Of a stretch of DNA of 64,000 bases, positions 14,942 to 24,242 are shown in pieces. The position numbers were made by a program, and so were the translations under genes. The notes beneath the pieces were generated by a model. The model ran no database searches, had not been told where the DNA came from, and worked only from the letters and a program-made list of their open reading frames with translations. How positions within the stretch are numbered: the first letter of the stretch is position 1; each line of letters opens with the position of its first letter. This DNA is from Kocuria sp. (GTDB taxonomy: Bacteria > Actinomycetota > Actinomycetes > Actinomycetales > Micrococcaceae): positions 54,192-118,191 of the forward strand of contig JAKDJD010000003.1 of the NCBI GenBank assembly GCA_030454085.1, in the 5' to 3' direction.

Positions 14942-16648
14942 GTGACCCAGATACCCACCAATTTGCCGAAACCTCCGAAGCTGAAGAAGGACACGCTGCG
15001 CGTCCTGACTTTGGGCGGACTCGGAGAGGTCGGCCGCAACATGACGGTCTACGAACTCAACGGAAAACTGTTGGTCGTGGACTGCGGGGTTCTCTTCCCG
15101 GAAGAGACCCAGCCCGGCGTCGACCTGATTCTGCCCGACCTGAACCACATCCTGGACCGCCTCGATGACATCGTCGCCATTGTGCTGACGCACGGGCACG
15201 AGGATCACATCGGCGCGGTTCCTTACCTGCTCAAGCGCCGCCCCGACATCCCCCTGATCGGTTCGCAACTGACCCTTGCACTGGTCGAAGCCAAGTTGCA
15301 GGAGCACCGCATCCGGTCCACCAGCATCGCCGTCGAGGCGGGTGACGTCGAGGATCTGCGTCCGTTCGAATGCGAATTCGTGGCCGTCAACCACTCGATT
15401 CCTGACGCGCTCGCGGTGTTCATCAGGACCAAGGCCGGAAAGGTCCTGCACACCGGTGACTTCAAGATGGATCAGCTGCCGCTGGACGGCCGGATCACCG
15501 ACCTCCGGCATTTCGCCCGGCTCGGCGAGGAAGGCGTGGATCTTTTCCTCCCTGACTCGACCAACGCCGAGGTGCCCGGCTTCACGCCCACGGAGAAGGA
15601 CATCGGCCCCGTTCTTTCGGACGTATTCCGCGATGCCCCGAAGCGAATCATCGTCGCTTCCTTCTCCTCGCACGTGCACAGAGTCCAGCAGGTCATCGAT
15701 GCGGCGGTCGAGCGCGGTCGCAAGGTTGCCCTGTGTGGTCGTTCGATGGTCCGCAATATGACCATCGCTGAAAAACTTGGCTACCTGCAGGTGCCGGACA
15801 ATGTGCTGATCGATTTGAAGCACGTGGACAATTACCGCGAGGACGAAGTGGTGCTCATGTGCACCGGCTCCCAGGGTGAGCCGATGGCGGCACTTTCGCG
15901 GATGGCCAGCGGCGACCACAGGATCCTGATCGAGCAGGACGACACGATCGTGCTCGCCTCCTCCTTGATCCCCGGCAACGAGAACAGCGTGTACCGGGTC
16001 ATCAACGGTCTGCTCAAGCTCGGCGCCAACGTAATCCACAAGGGCAATGCCAAGGTCCACGTCTCGGGCCACGCGGCCGCGGGCGAATTGCTGTACTGCT
16101 ACAACATCCTCGAACCCAATTACGTGCTCCCGGTGCACGGTGAAGTTCGTCACCTCATTGCGAATGGCAAGCTGGCGATGGAGACCGGTGTGCCGGAGGA
16201 GAACGTTCTTCTGGGGGAGAGCGGTGTCGCCGTCGACATGAGAAACGGCGAGGCTCGTATCTCGGGCGCGGTCGATTGCGGATACGTCTACGTCGACGGA
16301 AAGTCCGTGGGTGAGATCACGGACCAGGACCTCAAGGATCGTCGCACGCTGGGCGAGGAAGGGTTCGTCTCGATCGTGATCGTGGTCGATCGCAAGACCA
16401 AGCGTGTCGTGGCCGGCCCGGACATCCACGCCCGCGGTGTTGCGGAAGAGGACTCGGTATTCACACCGCTGATTCCCAAGATCACGGAGGCCCTCGAAGA
16501 GGCCTTGAACGAGAAGTCGTCCAAGCGTCTGAGCAATCACCAGATGCAGCAGATCGTGCGCCGAACGATCGGCCAGTGGATCGGTCGCAAGCTGCGCCGC
16601 AAGCCGATGATCATCCCCGTGGTGGTCGAGCACAACCAGGAGGACTGA
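14942..16648 (+). CDS. rnj: Ribonuclease J
   Basis: Metallo-beta-lactamase/beta-CASP ribonuclease (endonuclease and 5'-3' exonuclease) in mRNA decay and rRNA maturation. 568 residues. The zinc motif HGHEDH starts at about residue 84, with LHTGDFKMDQLP and PDSTNAEVPG downstream, and the beta-CASP segment ends in HVSGHAAAGELL. The GTG start follows AAAGGGG by 5 nt. Placement right after dapA is the usual actinobacterial arrangement. Confidence 0.96.
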   Translation: MTQIPTNLPKPPKLKKDTLRVLTLGGLGEVGRNMTVYELNGKLLVVDCGVLFPEETQPGVDLILPDLNHILDRLDDIVAIVLTHGHEDHIGAVPYLLKRRPDIPLIGSQLTLALVEAKLQEHRIRSTSIAVEAGDVEDLRPFECEFVAVNHSIPDALAVFIRTKAGKVLHTGDFKMDQLPLDGRITDLRHFARLGEEGVDLFLPDSTNAEVPGFTPTEKDIGPVLSDVFRDAPKRIIVASFSSHVHRVQQVIDAAVERGRKVALCGRSMVRNMTIAEKLGYLQVPDNVLIDLKHVDNYREDEVVLMCTGSQGEPMAALSRMASGDHRILIEQDDTIVLASSLIPGNENSVYRVINGLLKLGANVIHKGNAKVHVSGHAAAGELLYCYNILEPNYVLPVHGEVRHLIANGKLAMETGVPEENVLLGESGVAVDMRNGEARISGAVDCGYVYVDGKSVGEITDQDLKDRRTLGEEGFVSIVIVVDRKTKRVVAGPDIHARGVAEEDSVFTPLIPKITEALEEALNEKSSKRLSNHQMQQIVRRTIGQWIGRKLRRKPMIIPVVVEHNQED

Positions 16649-16749
16649 GGCCAGGAAGCTCGCGGGGACGACCCCCGTATCGATGGGGCGGTGATCCATG
16701 GATTCGGCCGGTTTCGAACCGGGCGAGTGTGGGTTCCGCCCTCATCGTC

Positions 16750-16755
16750 TACCCT
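16750..16755 (+). promoter_or_regulatory. -10 hexamer for ftsK
   Basis: TACCCT, 7 nt before the ftsK ATG; leaderless arrangement. Confidence 0.5.
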
Positions 16756-16762
16756 GGAACAT

Positions 16763-19700
16763 ATGGCGACTCGTACTTCCCCCACCCCTCAGAAGGGCGC
16801 ATCGCAGTCGCGGCGTTCGTCGGGCGGCACCAAGAAAGCCGCCACTCGTTCTTCGCGTGCGACCACTGACGCACCTGACCAGCCCAATTGGCTCGTCCGG
16901 GCGATCCTCGGTGCGTGGGTAGGTTGTGCCCACCTGGTCGGCGGCGCAATCCGTCGCATGGGCACACTGCGCACCGAACTTGCACCGGAGGACCGGCGCG
17001 ACGGCGGAGCCCTGCTCATGCTCGCGCTCGCGCTGATCACCGCCGCCGTCGAATGGTGGAGTCTGGCCTCCGTGGGTCTGCAGGCCGTGTCCTGGCCGGC
17101 CATGGCGTGGCACGCCGTGGTCGCCGGGACCTTCGGGCGCATGGCCCTCCTGGCCCCGGTTCTGCTCGGCGGATTCTCGATCCGCGCATTCAGACACCCG
17201 ACCGAGATGGGTGCCAACAACCGCATCGCTGTCGGACTGTTGCTCATGGTCATCAGCGGTTCCGCGCTCTTTGACCTGGCGGCCGGTTCCCCGAGCGTGG
17301 AATCGGGCTTGGACGCCGTCCGGAGTGGCGGCGGGATTGTCGGCCTGTTGGCCGGAGCCACGCTGTCCAAGCTCATTACGGTGCCCGGGACCATGACCCT
17401 GCACATTCTTCTGGCCCTGATTTCGATCCTCATCGTCACGGCGACGCCGATCCGTTCGATCGTTCCGAACATCAGGTCGGCCTTCGGGCGCCTCGTCGGG
17501 GAAAAACCGCAGGAGAGGGGAGCCGATCTTTCGGCTCCTGAGCACGACCGAAGCTACCTCGACGACGAACACGGGGAACAGAAATCTGCCAAGCCGAAGC
17601 GGTCTCTGTTCGGCCGCCGCGAGAAGTCCGGGAACGAAACCGAGCCCCTGGACGGCTACGCCGGGGACGAAGCCTTCACGAGGGCCGTAGTCGACAAGAA
17701 CGCGCCGAAGGGGGACCCCAACGGCGGACGGCTGGGCACCGCGCCCACCGAGGTCTTCGACCACAATTCCGACGGGGAGCCCGGTTCAGCGCCCAAGAAG
17801 AAGAAATCCGAACTGTTCGACCTGGGCAAGTTCAATCGGGCCAAGTCGGCCAGAGAAGACCAGCAACGCGAGGCCCAACCCGAGCAGAGTTCCTCCGAGG
17901 ACCTGGACAAGACCCGCGTCATCGGTGGCGCCGATCCTGATGCGACCGAGGTCATCGACTCGGGCCAGCCGGCCCCGGACGCACGGAAGCCTTCCCGGAG
18001 TTCATCCGCAACCGAAAAGTTGTCCGAGAACCCGCACGAAGGCGTCTCACCGCTGGTCGAGAAGCCGAATCCCAAGGAAGCCGAGACATTCTCCGCGGAT
18101 GACGCATCGTTGGCGGACGATTCGATCCCGCACGCCCAACCGCAGAGCGGTGCGGCACGCGAGGCTGCGCTTTCGAGCACTGACTATGTCCTCCCGCAGC
18201 AGAAGACGTTGGTCCAGGGACCTCCCGCCAAGGAGCGTTCCGAGGTCAACGACTCAGTCGTCGAGGCACTGACCAACGTCCTCGACCAGTTCAAGGTCGA
18301 CGCTCAGGTCACCGGGTTCTCTCGTGGTCCGACCGTGACCAGGTACGAGATCGAGCTTGGTTCCGGTACCAAAGTCGAGCGCGTCACCGCCTTGTCGAAG
18401 AACATCTCCTACGCCGTCGCGAGCGCCGACGTGAGAATTCTTTCCCCGATCCCCGGGAAGTCGGCGATCGGCATCGAAATCCCGAATACCGACCGTGAGA
18501 CGGTTGCGCTCGGAGACGTTCTGCGGTCCAACAAGGCACATGCTTCGCCGCACCCGATGGTCATGGGTGTGGGCAAGGATGTCGAAGGCGGATTCGTGGT
18601 GGCCAATTTGGCCAAGATGCCGCACATCCTCGTGGCGGGTGCCACCGGCGCGGGTAAGTCCTCGTTCGTCAACTCGATGATCACCTCGATCCTGATGCGG
18701 GCCACGCCCGACGAAGTACGCCTGGTCATGGTGGACCCGAAGCGAGTGGAGCTGACGGCCTACGAGGGCGTCCCGCACCTGATCACGCCGATCATCACGA
18801 ACCCCAAGAAGGCTGCGGAGGCTTTGCAGTGGGTCGTCCGCGAAATGGACGCGCGCTATGACGACCTCTCCCATTTCGGGTTCAAGCACATCGACGACTT
18901 CAACAAGGCCGTCCGTGAGGGCAAGGTCCAACCGGAACCGGGGTCCAAACGGAAGATCCGCCCGTACCCGTATCTGCTGGTGATTGTCGACGAGCTGGCC
19001 GATCTGATGATGGTCGCGCCCAGGGACGTCGAGGACGCGATCGTCCGAATCACGCAGTTGGCCCGTGCGGCGGGAATCCATTTGGTCCTGGCGACCCAGC
19101 GTCCGTCGGTCGACGTGGTGACGGGCCTGATCAAGGCAAACGTTCCTTCCCGGATGGCCTTCGCGACCTCGTCCGTGACGGACTCCCGCGTCGTGCTGGA
19201 CCAGGCCGGAGCAGAAAAGCTGATCGGCCAGGGCGATGCCCTGTTCCTGCCGATGGGCGCTTCCAAACCGATGCGTGTGCAGGGCGCGTGGGTCTCGGAA
19301 TCGGAGATCCACGACGTCGTCGAGCACGTCAAGACGCAAATGCCGGTCAGCTACCGTGCCGATGTCATCCAGGACCAGCCGAAGAAGCAGATCGACGAAG
19401 ACATCGGGGGCGACCTCGACGTACTGCTCCAGGCGGCGGAACTGATCATCAACTCGCAGTTCGGCTCGACCTCGATGTTGCAGCGCAAACTTCGTGTCGG
19501 TTTCGCGAAGGCCGGGCGCCTCATGGATCTGCTGGAATCCCGGGAGATCGTCGGCCCGTCCGAGGGGTCCAAGGCACGCGATGTTCTGGTGGCTCCTGAC
19601 GACCTTCCGGCGGCTCTCGCGAAGATTCGCGGTGAGGAGCCTCCGGCCGGTTCGGGCGATGACCAGAGCGGGCAAGGAGACGACCCCGTCGAGGAGTCGT

Positions 19701-19780
19701 TGCAGAACGTCGCGACCGATTACAACGATCACACGGACGAACCGAACGACGAAGACGCGTGGCAACTGACCGGTCGATGA
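16763..19780 (+). CDS. ftsK: DNA translocase FtsK/SpoIIIE
   Basis: Septum-located motor that pumps chromosomal DNA during division. 1005 residues from the chosen ATG. A basic N-terminus is followed by about four transmembrane helices (50-235), then an acidic, low-complexity linker (240-480), then the alpha/beta motor with Walker A GATGAGKSS (about 626) and Walker B LLVIVDELADL. The C-terminal gamma winged helix (LIINSQFGSTSMLQRKLRVGFAKAGRLMDLLE) recognises KOPS. The start at 16763 is favoured over the in-frame extension because MATRTS is a common actinobacterial FtsK beginning. Confidence 0.95.
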   Translation: MATRTSPTPQKGASQSRRSSGGTKKAATRSSRATTDAPDQPNWLVRAILGAWVGCAHLVGGAIRRMGTLRTELAPEDRRDGGALLMLALALITAAVEWWSLASVGLQAVSWPAMAWHAVVAGTFGRMALLAPVLLGGFSIRAFRHPTEMGANNRIAVGLLLMVISGSALFDLAAGSPSVESGLDAVRSGGGIVGLLAGATLSKLITVPGTMTLHILLALISILIVTATPIRSIVPNIRSAFGRLVGEKPQERGADLSAPEHDRSYLDDEHGEQKSAKPKRSLFGRREKSGNETEPLDGYAGDEAFTRAVVDKNAPKGDPNGGRLGTAPTEVFDHNSDGEPGSAPKKKKSELFDLGKFNRAKSAREDQQREAQPEQSSSEDLDKTRVIGGADPDATEVIDSGQPAPDARKPSRSSSATEKLSENPHEGVSPLVEKPNPKEAETFSADDASLADDSIPHAQPQSGAAREAALSSTDYVLPQQKTLVQGPPAKERSEVNDSVVEALTNVLDQFKVDAQVTGFSRGPTVTRYEIELGSGTKVERVTALSKNISYAVASADVRILSPIPGKSAIGIEIPNTDRETVALGDVLRSNKAHASPHPMVMGVGKDVEGGFVVANLAKMPHILVAGATGAGKSSFVNSMITSILMRATPDEVRLVMVDPKRVELTAYEGVPHLITPIITNPKKAAEALQWVVREMDARYDDLSHFGFKHIDDFNKAVREGKVQPEPGSKRKIRPYPYLLVIVDELADLMMVAPRDVEDAIVRITQLARAAGIHLVLATQRPSVDVVTGLIKANVPSRMAFATSSVTDSRVVLDQAGAEKLIGQGDALFLPMGASKPMRVQGAWVSESEIHDVVEHVKTQMPVSYRADVIQDQPKKQIDEDIGGDLDVLLQAAELIINSQFGSTSMLQRKLRVGFAKAGRLMDLLESREIVGPSEGSKARDVLVAPDDLPAALAKIRGEEPPAGSGDDQSGQGDDPVEESLQNVATDYNDHTDEPNDEDAWQLTGR

Positions 19781-19814
19781 GTTCGTTACCGGGCGGCACG
19801 AAGAAGGGGCACTC

Positions 19815-20435
19815 ATGAGCAGCGCAGAATCATCGGGGTCTACCCCCAAGCAGTCCAACCTCAATCTCCCGAATGCGCTGACGACGCTCCGAATCCTGAT
19901 GGTCCCGTTCTTCGTGTGGTTCCTTCTTGCCGGGGGTCACTTCGGCGAGCTGTCGATGGGGATGCGCTGGGCGGCGGTTGTCGTCTTCGGTGCCGCGATG
20001 TACACGGACAAACTCGATGGCGACATCGCGCGTTCGCGAAACCTCATCACGGACTACGGAAAAATCGCCGACCCGATCGCCGACAAGCTCCTGACCGGAG
20101 CGGCCTTCGTGGTCCTGTCGATGCTGGGGGAGCTGTGGTGGTGGGTCACAATCGTGATCCTCGTGCGCGAATGGGGAATCACGATCATGCGGTTCTTCGT
20201 GATCCGTTACGGAGTCATGGCTGCGTCCAAGGGCGGCAAGCTCAAAACCGTTCTGCAGACGGTGGCCCTTGTGCTGTTCATCCTCCCTCTGGGGGCTGTG
20301 GGCTGGTGGCTGATGATTCCCGGGTGGATCGTCATGGCCGCTGTGGTCGTGGTGACCGTGGTGACCGGGGTGGATTACGTGGTCAAGGCCGTGGCGCTCA
20401 GACGTGACTACCTGGCTGGGAACGGTAAGGCATGA
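19815..20435 (+). CDS. pgsA: CDP-diacylglycerol-glycerol-3-phosphate 3-phosphatidyltransferase
   Basis: Makes phosphatidylglycerol phosphate from CDP-DAG. 206 residues with several membrane helices. The CDP-alcohol phosphotransferase motif D-G-x2-A-R-x8-G-x3-D-x3-D is complete: DGDIARSRNLITDYGKIADPIADK without gaps or substitutions, near residues 78-101. AAGGGG lies 6 nt before the ATG. It overlaps cinA by ATGA. Confidence 0.95.
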   Translation: MSSAESSGSTPKQSNLNLPNALTTLRILMVPFFVWFLLAGGHFGELSMGMRWAAVVVFGAAMYTDKLDGDIARSRNLITDYGKIADPIADKLLTGAAFVVLSMLGELWWWVTIVILVREWGITIMRFFVIRYGVMAASKGGKLKTVLQTVALVLFILPLGAVGWWLMIPGWIVMAAVVVVTVVTGVDYVVKAVALRRDYLAGNGKA

Positions 20436-20941
20436 GTCGGGCGCCGCTTCCGGAGAACGAGACGACGTCGGCCCTGGCCGCGCGCGTGGTCGCGTCCGGC
20501 ACGGTGTCAGGCCAGACCGTGTCCACGGCGGAGTCATTGACTGCCGGGATGCTCGCGTCCACCATCTGCTCGGTCTCGGGCGCGTCCGCAGTCTTCTGGG
20601 GCGGAATCGTCTCTTACGACAACTCGGTCAAGTCCGGCCTGCTCGGAGTTGGCGAGGACCTGTTGGCAGACAAGGGTTCGGTAGATCCCGACGTCGCCCG
20701 CTCGATGGCAGCGGGGGCTCGGCGAGTCTGCGGCACGGACTGGGCCGTTTCCACGACCGGAGTCGCGGGCCCGAACCCTCATGACGGCAAACCCGTGGGC
20801 CTGGTGTACTTGGGATGCGCTGGGCCCCAGGGATACGCGGCCCGGGAACTGAGGCTCGAAGGCGACCGCGCGGAGATTCGGGAACAGACCGTATGGGCGG
20901 CATTGCGACTCCTCGTGGAATCCATGGCCAGGGAGGGCTGA
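20432..20941 (+). CDS. cinA: CinA C-terminal-type nicotinamide-nucleotide amidohydrolase
   Basis: 169 residues covering only the CinA C-terminal (PncC) domain, which deamidates NMN for pyridine salvage. STAESLTAGMLAS, VFWGGIVSYDNSVK and STTGVAGPNPHDGKPVG are family hallmarks. It has no N-terminal MoCF domain, as is usual in actinobacteria. The start overlaps the pgsA stop, so translation is coupled. Confidence 0.92.
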   Translation: MSRAPLPENETTSALAARVVASGTVSGQTVSTAESLTAGMLASTICSVSGASAVFWGGIVSYDNSVKSGLLGVGEDLLADKGSVDPDVARSMAAGARRVCGTDWAVSTTGVAGPNPHDGKPVGLVYLGCAGPQGYAARELRLEGDRAEIREQTVWAALRLLVESMAREG

Positions 20942-21162
20942 CCGCTGGCGATTCCGGGATACACGGCTTACCCAGAATATTCACAGCCTTCTCTCGCCGA
21001 TAGCGGGAATGAATTCCCAGGGAACTTGGTTTGAATGAACGTGACGGTGCGAAAACAATCCGTCCACAGGCCTGACGCACAGATGCGAACTGCATTAGGC
21101 TGAAGAAACCACGTGGCACTCAACACTGTGAGGCCACATCGAAAAGGGAGATAGGCATAAAG

Positions 21163-21615
21163 ATGACTAAGCAACCCGTGTCCGTGAACGGCGTCGTCCG
21201 TTGGAAGGATGTGGGACAGTCAGAAGATTTCACGCCCGAACCGCAGGAGCCCAAAGTGATTGTCCTTCGCCACGAAATCGGTGAGGTCCTTCGAGACATC
21301 CGCCAGCGACAGGGACGCACCCTGCGCGAGGTGTCCCACAGTGCCCGCGTCTCGCTCGGATACCTCAGTGAGGTCGAGCGCGGTCAGAAGGAAGCATCCT
21401 CAGAATTGCTCGCTTCCATTTGTGCGGCACTGGAGATTCCCTTGTCCCAGATGCTTCGAGAGGTCTCGGACCGTCTCGCGGCAGCCGAAGGGCTCAACGT
21501 TCCGGATACCGTCCCCAACGAACTTTCCGAGGAGTTCCGCCGCGAATACGGCATGAACGCCACCGGGTCGATGGATCTGCCTCATACGCAGCGAACTCGC
21601 CCGATCGTCCGATAA
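21163..21615 (+). CDS. clgR: XRE-family regulator, ClgR-like
   Basis: 150 residues with one HTH_3 domain at about 38-100 ([34 protein letters not shown]). In Streptomyces, Corynebacterium and mycobacteria the gene in this cinA-recA neighbourhood encodes ClgR, an activator of clp protease and other stress genes. That identity rests on context and overall likeness. GGGAGATAGG lies upstream of the ATG. The 221-nt gap before it contains only a short GGGAAT/ATTCCC stem (near 21003-21016). Confidence 0.85.
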   Translation: MTKQPVSVNGVVRWKDVGQSEDFTPEPQEPKVIVLRHEIGEVLRDIRQRQGRTLREVSHSARVSLGYLSEVERGQKEASSELLASICAALEIPLSQMLREVSDRLAAAEGLNVPDTVPNELSEEFRREYGMNATGSMDLPHTQRTRPIVR

Positions 21616-21629
21616 TCACAGAGCACGCC

Positions 21630-21676
21630 GCATCCCGAGCCAGTTTCATCTGAGAAGCTGGAGCCCGGCGGGATGC
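21630..21676 (+). terminator. Large hairpin downstream of the clgR-like gene
   Basis: GCATCCCG (21630-21637) pairs with CGGGATGC (21669-21676). Inside it CAGTTTC pairs with GAAGCTG with one G-U. No T-tract follows. Probably a terminator, 15 nt after the stop. Confidence 0.6.
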
Positions 21677-21693
21677 GCTCCGTGGGCAGGACA

Positions 21694-21742
21694 GAAAATC
21701 CGTGTTGTCATCGCGAGAAAATCGCGGACGGCGCGGATTTTC
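21694..21742. other. Second stem-loop upstream of the DUF3046 gene
   Basis: GAAAATCCG (21694-21702) pairs with CGGATTTTC (21734-21742); an inner CGCGA/TCGCG stem lies within. The A/T-rich arms contrast with the GC-rich surroundings. On the plus strand the right arm ends in ATTTTC, so it could act as a terminator or a leader structure. Confidence 0.5.
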
Positions 21743-21864
21743 GTGTGAGAGGAGCCCCCTTACGGGCAGACCGTCCGGGCCATAGCGAGCTGAACGGCCC
21801 GCCAGGATCTGATGTGCCCTGCCGTGCGGATATCGTGATGACGGATCCAGAGGAAGGCTGAACT

Positions 21865-22086
21865 ATGAAGATTTCGGAGTTCTGGCGGAGCATGGAAGAC
21901 GAATTCGGCTTCGGTTACGCGCGAGTCGTGGGGGACCAAACGGTACTCGACGCCGTCGGGAGCAGAACCGCGAACGAGGCGCTCGAAGAGGGTGTTGCGC
22001 CGCTTCGGGTGTGGCAGGCGGTGTGTCGCCAGCACGATCTTCCCGAGTCACGGTGGTTGGGCACAGATCCGGGAGAACCGAGCTGA
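21865..22086 (+). CDS. DUF3046 protein
   Basis: 73 residues, a small soluble protein of a family I know only from actinobacteria, usually just upstream of recA. MKISEFWRSMEDEFG at the start and RVWQAVCRQHDLPESRW near the end are typical. AGGAAGG lies 8 nt before the ATG. Function is unknown. Confidence 0.88.
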   Translation: MKISEFWRSMEDEFGFGYARVVGDQTVLDAVGSRTANEALEEGVAPLRVWQAVCRQHDLPESRWLGTDPGEPS

Positions 22087-22122
22087 GGCTCGGATCTGTG
22101 CCGAAGCGGCCGTCGCAGAACA

Positions 22123-22150
22123 TCGAAAATATATTCGAATTCATGTTCGA
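22123..22150 (+). promoter_or_regulatory. Two overlapping LexA (SOS) boxes upstream of recA
   Basis: TCGAATTCATGTTCGA (22135-22150) matches the actinobacterial LexA consensus TCGAAC-N4-GTTCGA with one mismatch. TCGAAAATATATTCGA (22123-22138) is a second inverted TCGAA-N6-TTCGA that shares TTCGA with it. A -10 hexamer TAGACT lies at 22158-22163, so a -35 17 nt upstream would fall inside the box. Confidence 0.75.
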
Positions 22151-22157
22151 GATCGGT

Positions 22158-22163
22158 TAGACT
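22158..22163 (+). promoter_or_regulatory. -10 hexamer of the SOS-controlled recA promoter
   Basis: TAGACT, 8 nt after the LexA box. It would give a 5' leader of about 130 nt before the recA ATG. Confidence 0.45.
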
Positions 22164-22300
22164 CGAGGCCAGAGGCGTGGCGCGGGTTTTCCACAGATGC
22201 CCCAAACCGCTTAACTTGTCAGTCCCCTTGACTAGCGTGAGGACTGAAACGCACGACAGCAGGCTCGTTGTCATCGACGGGCCACGGAATTGAGGTAATC

Positions 22301-23452
22301 ATGGCTGCTAAATCGCGAAACACGGCTTCCGTATCCCGCGCGACCGGTTCGGACCGGGAAAAAGCACTGGACACGGTTCTTGCGCAGATCGACAAGAACT
22401 ATGGCAAGGGCTCGGTCATGCGGCTGGGTGACAGGGAAGCGGTCAAGACAGAGACCATTTCGACCGGTGCCCTCGCACTCGACGTGGCATTGGGCGTCGG
22501 GGGTCTTCCCCGGGGCCGCGTGGTTGAGATCTACGGCCCGGAGTCCTCGGGTAAAACGACCCTCGCGTTGCATGCCGTGGCGAATTGCCAAAAGGCCGGC
22601 GGTATCGCAGCCTTCATCGACGCCGAGCACGCTCTCGACCCCGTCTACGCGGAAAAGCTCGGCGTGGACACCGATTCCCTCCTGGTCTCTCAGCCCGATA
22701 CGGGTGAACAGGCCCTGGAGATCATGGACATGTTGGTTGGTTCAGGGTCGATCGACATCATCGTTGTTGACTCCGTGGCGGCACTTACCCCTCGCGCCGA
22801 GATCGAAGGCGAAATGGGAGATTCCCACGTGGGGTTGCAGGCTCGGCTGATGTCTCAGGCCTTGCGCAAGATCACGGGTCGTTTGTCGCAGACCGATACC
22901 ACGGCTGTTTTCATCAACCAGTTGCGCGAAAAGATCGGTGTCTTCTTCGGGAGCCCCGAGACCACCACGGGTGGCAAGGCATTGAAATTCTACTCTTCGG
23001 TGCGCATTGATATTCGTCGCATCGAAACGCTCAAGGATGGCGCGAATCCGGTGGGCGCGCGCACCAAGGCCAAGGTCGTCAAGAACAAGATGGCGCCACC
23101 GTTCAAGATCGCCGAATTCGACATGCTGTATGGCGAAGGAATTTCTGTCGAGGGCGGCATTATCGATATGGCGGTCGAGCACAATATCGTCAAGAAGTCC
23201 GGAGCTTGGTTCACCTACGGCGGGGACCAATTGGGTCAGGGCAAGGAGAACGCGCGGCGTTTCCTCAAGGACAATCCGGAGCTCGCGGAAGAAATACAGC
23301 AGAAGACTCTCGTCAAGGCCGGGATCATCGATTCGGAAGACGAAGACCCCGATGCTGGATCCACTCCGATCGACGCGTCCGCCGGAGAAGATAGCGAGAA
23401 TTCTGCCGAATTGAGCGATGACCCGCTGGATGCGTTGCCCGAGAACTTCTGA
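22301..23452 (+). CDS. recA: Recombinase RecA
   Basis: Homologous recombination and SOS co-protease. 383 residues. Walker A GPESSGKT is at 79-86; MAT-box-like [10 protein letters not shown]1/L2 region segments and [21 protein letters not shown] are intact. The C-terminal tail is acidic ([10 protein letters not shown] onward), as usual. No intein is present. The ATG at 22301 follows TGAGGT by 4 nt; the upstream in-frame extension is not conserved. LexA boxes lie 150 nt upstream. It shares one base with the recX start. Confidence 0.98.
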   Translation: MAAKSRNTASVSRATGSDREKALDTVLAQIDKNYGKGSVMRLGDREAVKTETISTGALALDVALGVGGLPRGRVVEIYGPESSGKTTLALHAVANCQKAGGIAAFIDAEHALDPVYAEKLGVDTDSLLVSQPDTGEQALEIMDMLVGSGSIDIIVVDSVAALTPRAEIEGEMGDSHVGLQARLMSQALRKITGRLSQTDTTAVFINQLREKIGVFFGSPETTTGGKALKFYSSVRIDIRRIETLKDGANPVGARTKAKVVKNKMAPPFKIAEFDMLYGEGISVEGGIIDMAVEHNIVKKSGAWFTYGGDQLGQGKENARRFLKDNPELAEEIQQKTLVKAGIIDSEDEDPDAGSTPIDASAGEDSENSAELSDDPLDALPENF

Positions 23453-24183
23453 TGAGTCTTCGCTCAGGTCGAGGCGACGGCCGGAACCGCTCTGGGGCCG
23501 GCCGTCGCCGCAAGGGTAGCCGGCTCGGTGGTCCGGCCGTCTCCCCGAAATACTCGGCGTCACGGGGCCAGAGGCTCGAAAGCTCGGGAGCTTCGGAGTT
23601 CTCGGTTCATTCTCGCAGCCACGATGTAGGGCAGAGTCCGGAGACGGCCGAAGAAAAGGTCTCCCGGCCGGCCGAAGAGAAGACCGAGTACGAGCAAGCC
23701 AAGGACATCGTTCTCCGGCAACTCACCATGGCGGCGCGCAGCCGTGCCGAGCTGGAGGACAAGTTGCGTTCGAAGCAGATCGGGGAGGAGACCATCACCG
23801 AGATCCTCGACAAATACGAGGACTGGGGGCTGGTCAATGACCAAGAGTTTGCGGAGATGTTCGTCAGAAGCCGAGCGACCAGCCGCAAGCTCGCACGACC
23901 AGCCCTGCGCCGCGAACTCGCCGACAAAGGCATCACGGGGGACATCGCGGAGGAGGCACTGGCCCAGCGCACGGACGAGGACGAACGGGAGGACGCCCGC
24001 GCATTGGTTCGGAAAAAGATCAAGCGTGGTGCGGATCTGAACGACAGGACCGTGAGGGAGAAGGAACTGCGACGGTTGGCTTCGATGCTGGCCCGTCGGG
24101 GGTATTCGCCCGGTGTCGCATTCGACGTGGCCAAGCAAGAGCTCCACATCGTGGGCGAGGAAGAATTCGACGATCTTCCCTGA
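23452..24183 (+). CDS. recX: RecA regulator RecX
   Basis: Binds RecA filaments and inhibits recombinase activity. 243 residues. The RecX three-helix repeats run from about 80 to 235: ARSRAELEDKLRSKQI, WGLVNDQEFAEMFVRSR, LARPALRRELADKGI. The first 75 residues are a basic, low-complexity extension rich in Arg, Ser and Gly. The ATG overlaps the recA TGA by one base (TGATG), giving tight translational coupling. Confidence 0.93.
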   Translation: MSLRSGRGDGRNRSGAGRRRKGSRLGGPAVSPKYSASRGQRLESSGASEFSVHSRSHDVGQSPETAEEKVSRPAEEKTEYEQAKDIVLRQLTMAARSRAELEDKLRSKQIGEETITEILDKYEDWGLVNDQEFAEMFVRSRATSRKLARPALRRELADKGITGDIAEEALAQRTDEDEREDARALVRKKIKRGADLNDRTVREKELRRLASMLARRGYSPGVAFDVAKQELHIVGEEEFDDLP

Positions 24184-24213
24184 CCCGTCATCCTCTGGAG
24201 ACGAACCGTTGCT

Positions 24214-24233
24214 GACGAGGCCCAGTCCTCGTC
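24214..24233. terminator. Hairpin between convergent recX and phosphotransferase-like genes
   Basis: GACGAGG (24214-24220) pairs with CCTCGTC (24227-24233) around a 6-nt loop. There is no T-tract. Position between convergent genes suggests termination. Confidence 0.4.
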
Positions 24234-24242
24234 CCCGGGAAG

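Noticed and set aside
16700..16760. A tRNA-like T-arm on the minus strand (CCGG-TTCGAAA-CCGG) upstream of ftsK
   Set aside because: No matching acceptor arm, D-arm or anticodon arm is found at the required distances, and one of the five T-stem pairs fails. It is a chance short stem-loop.
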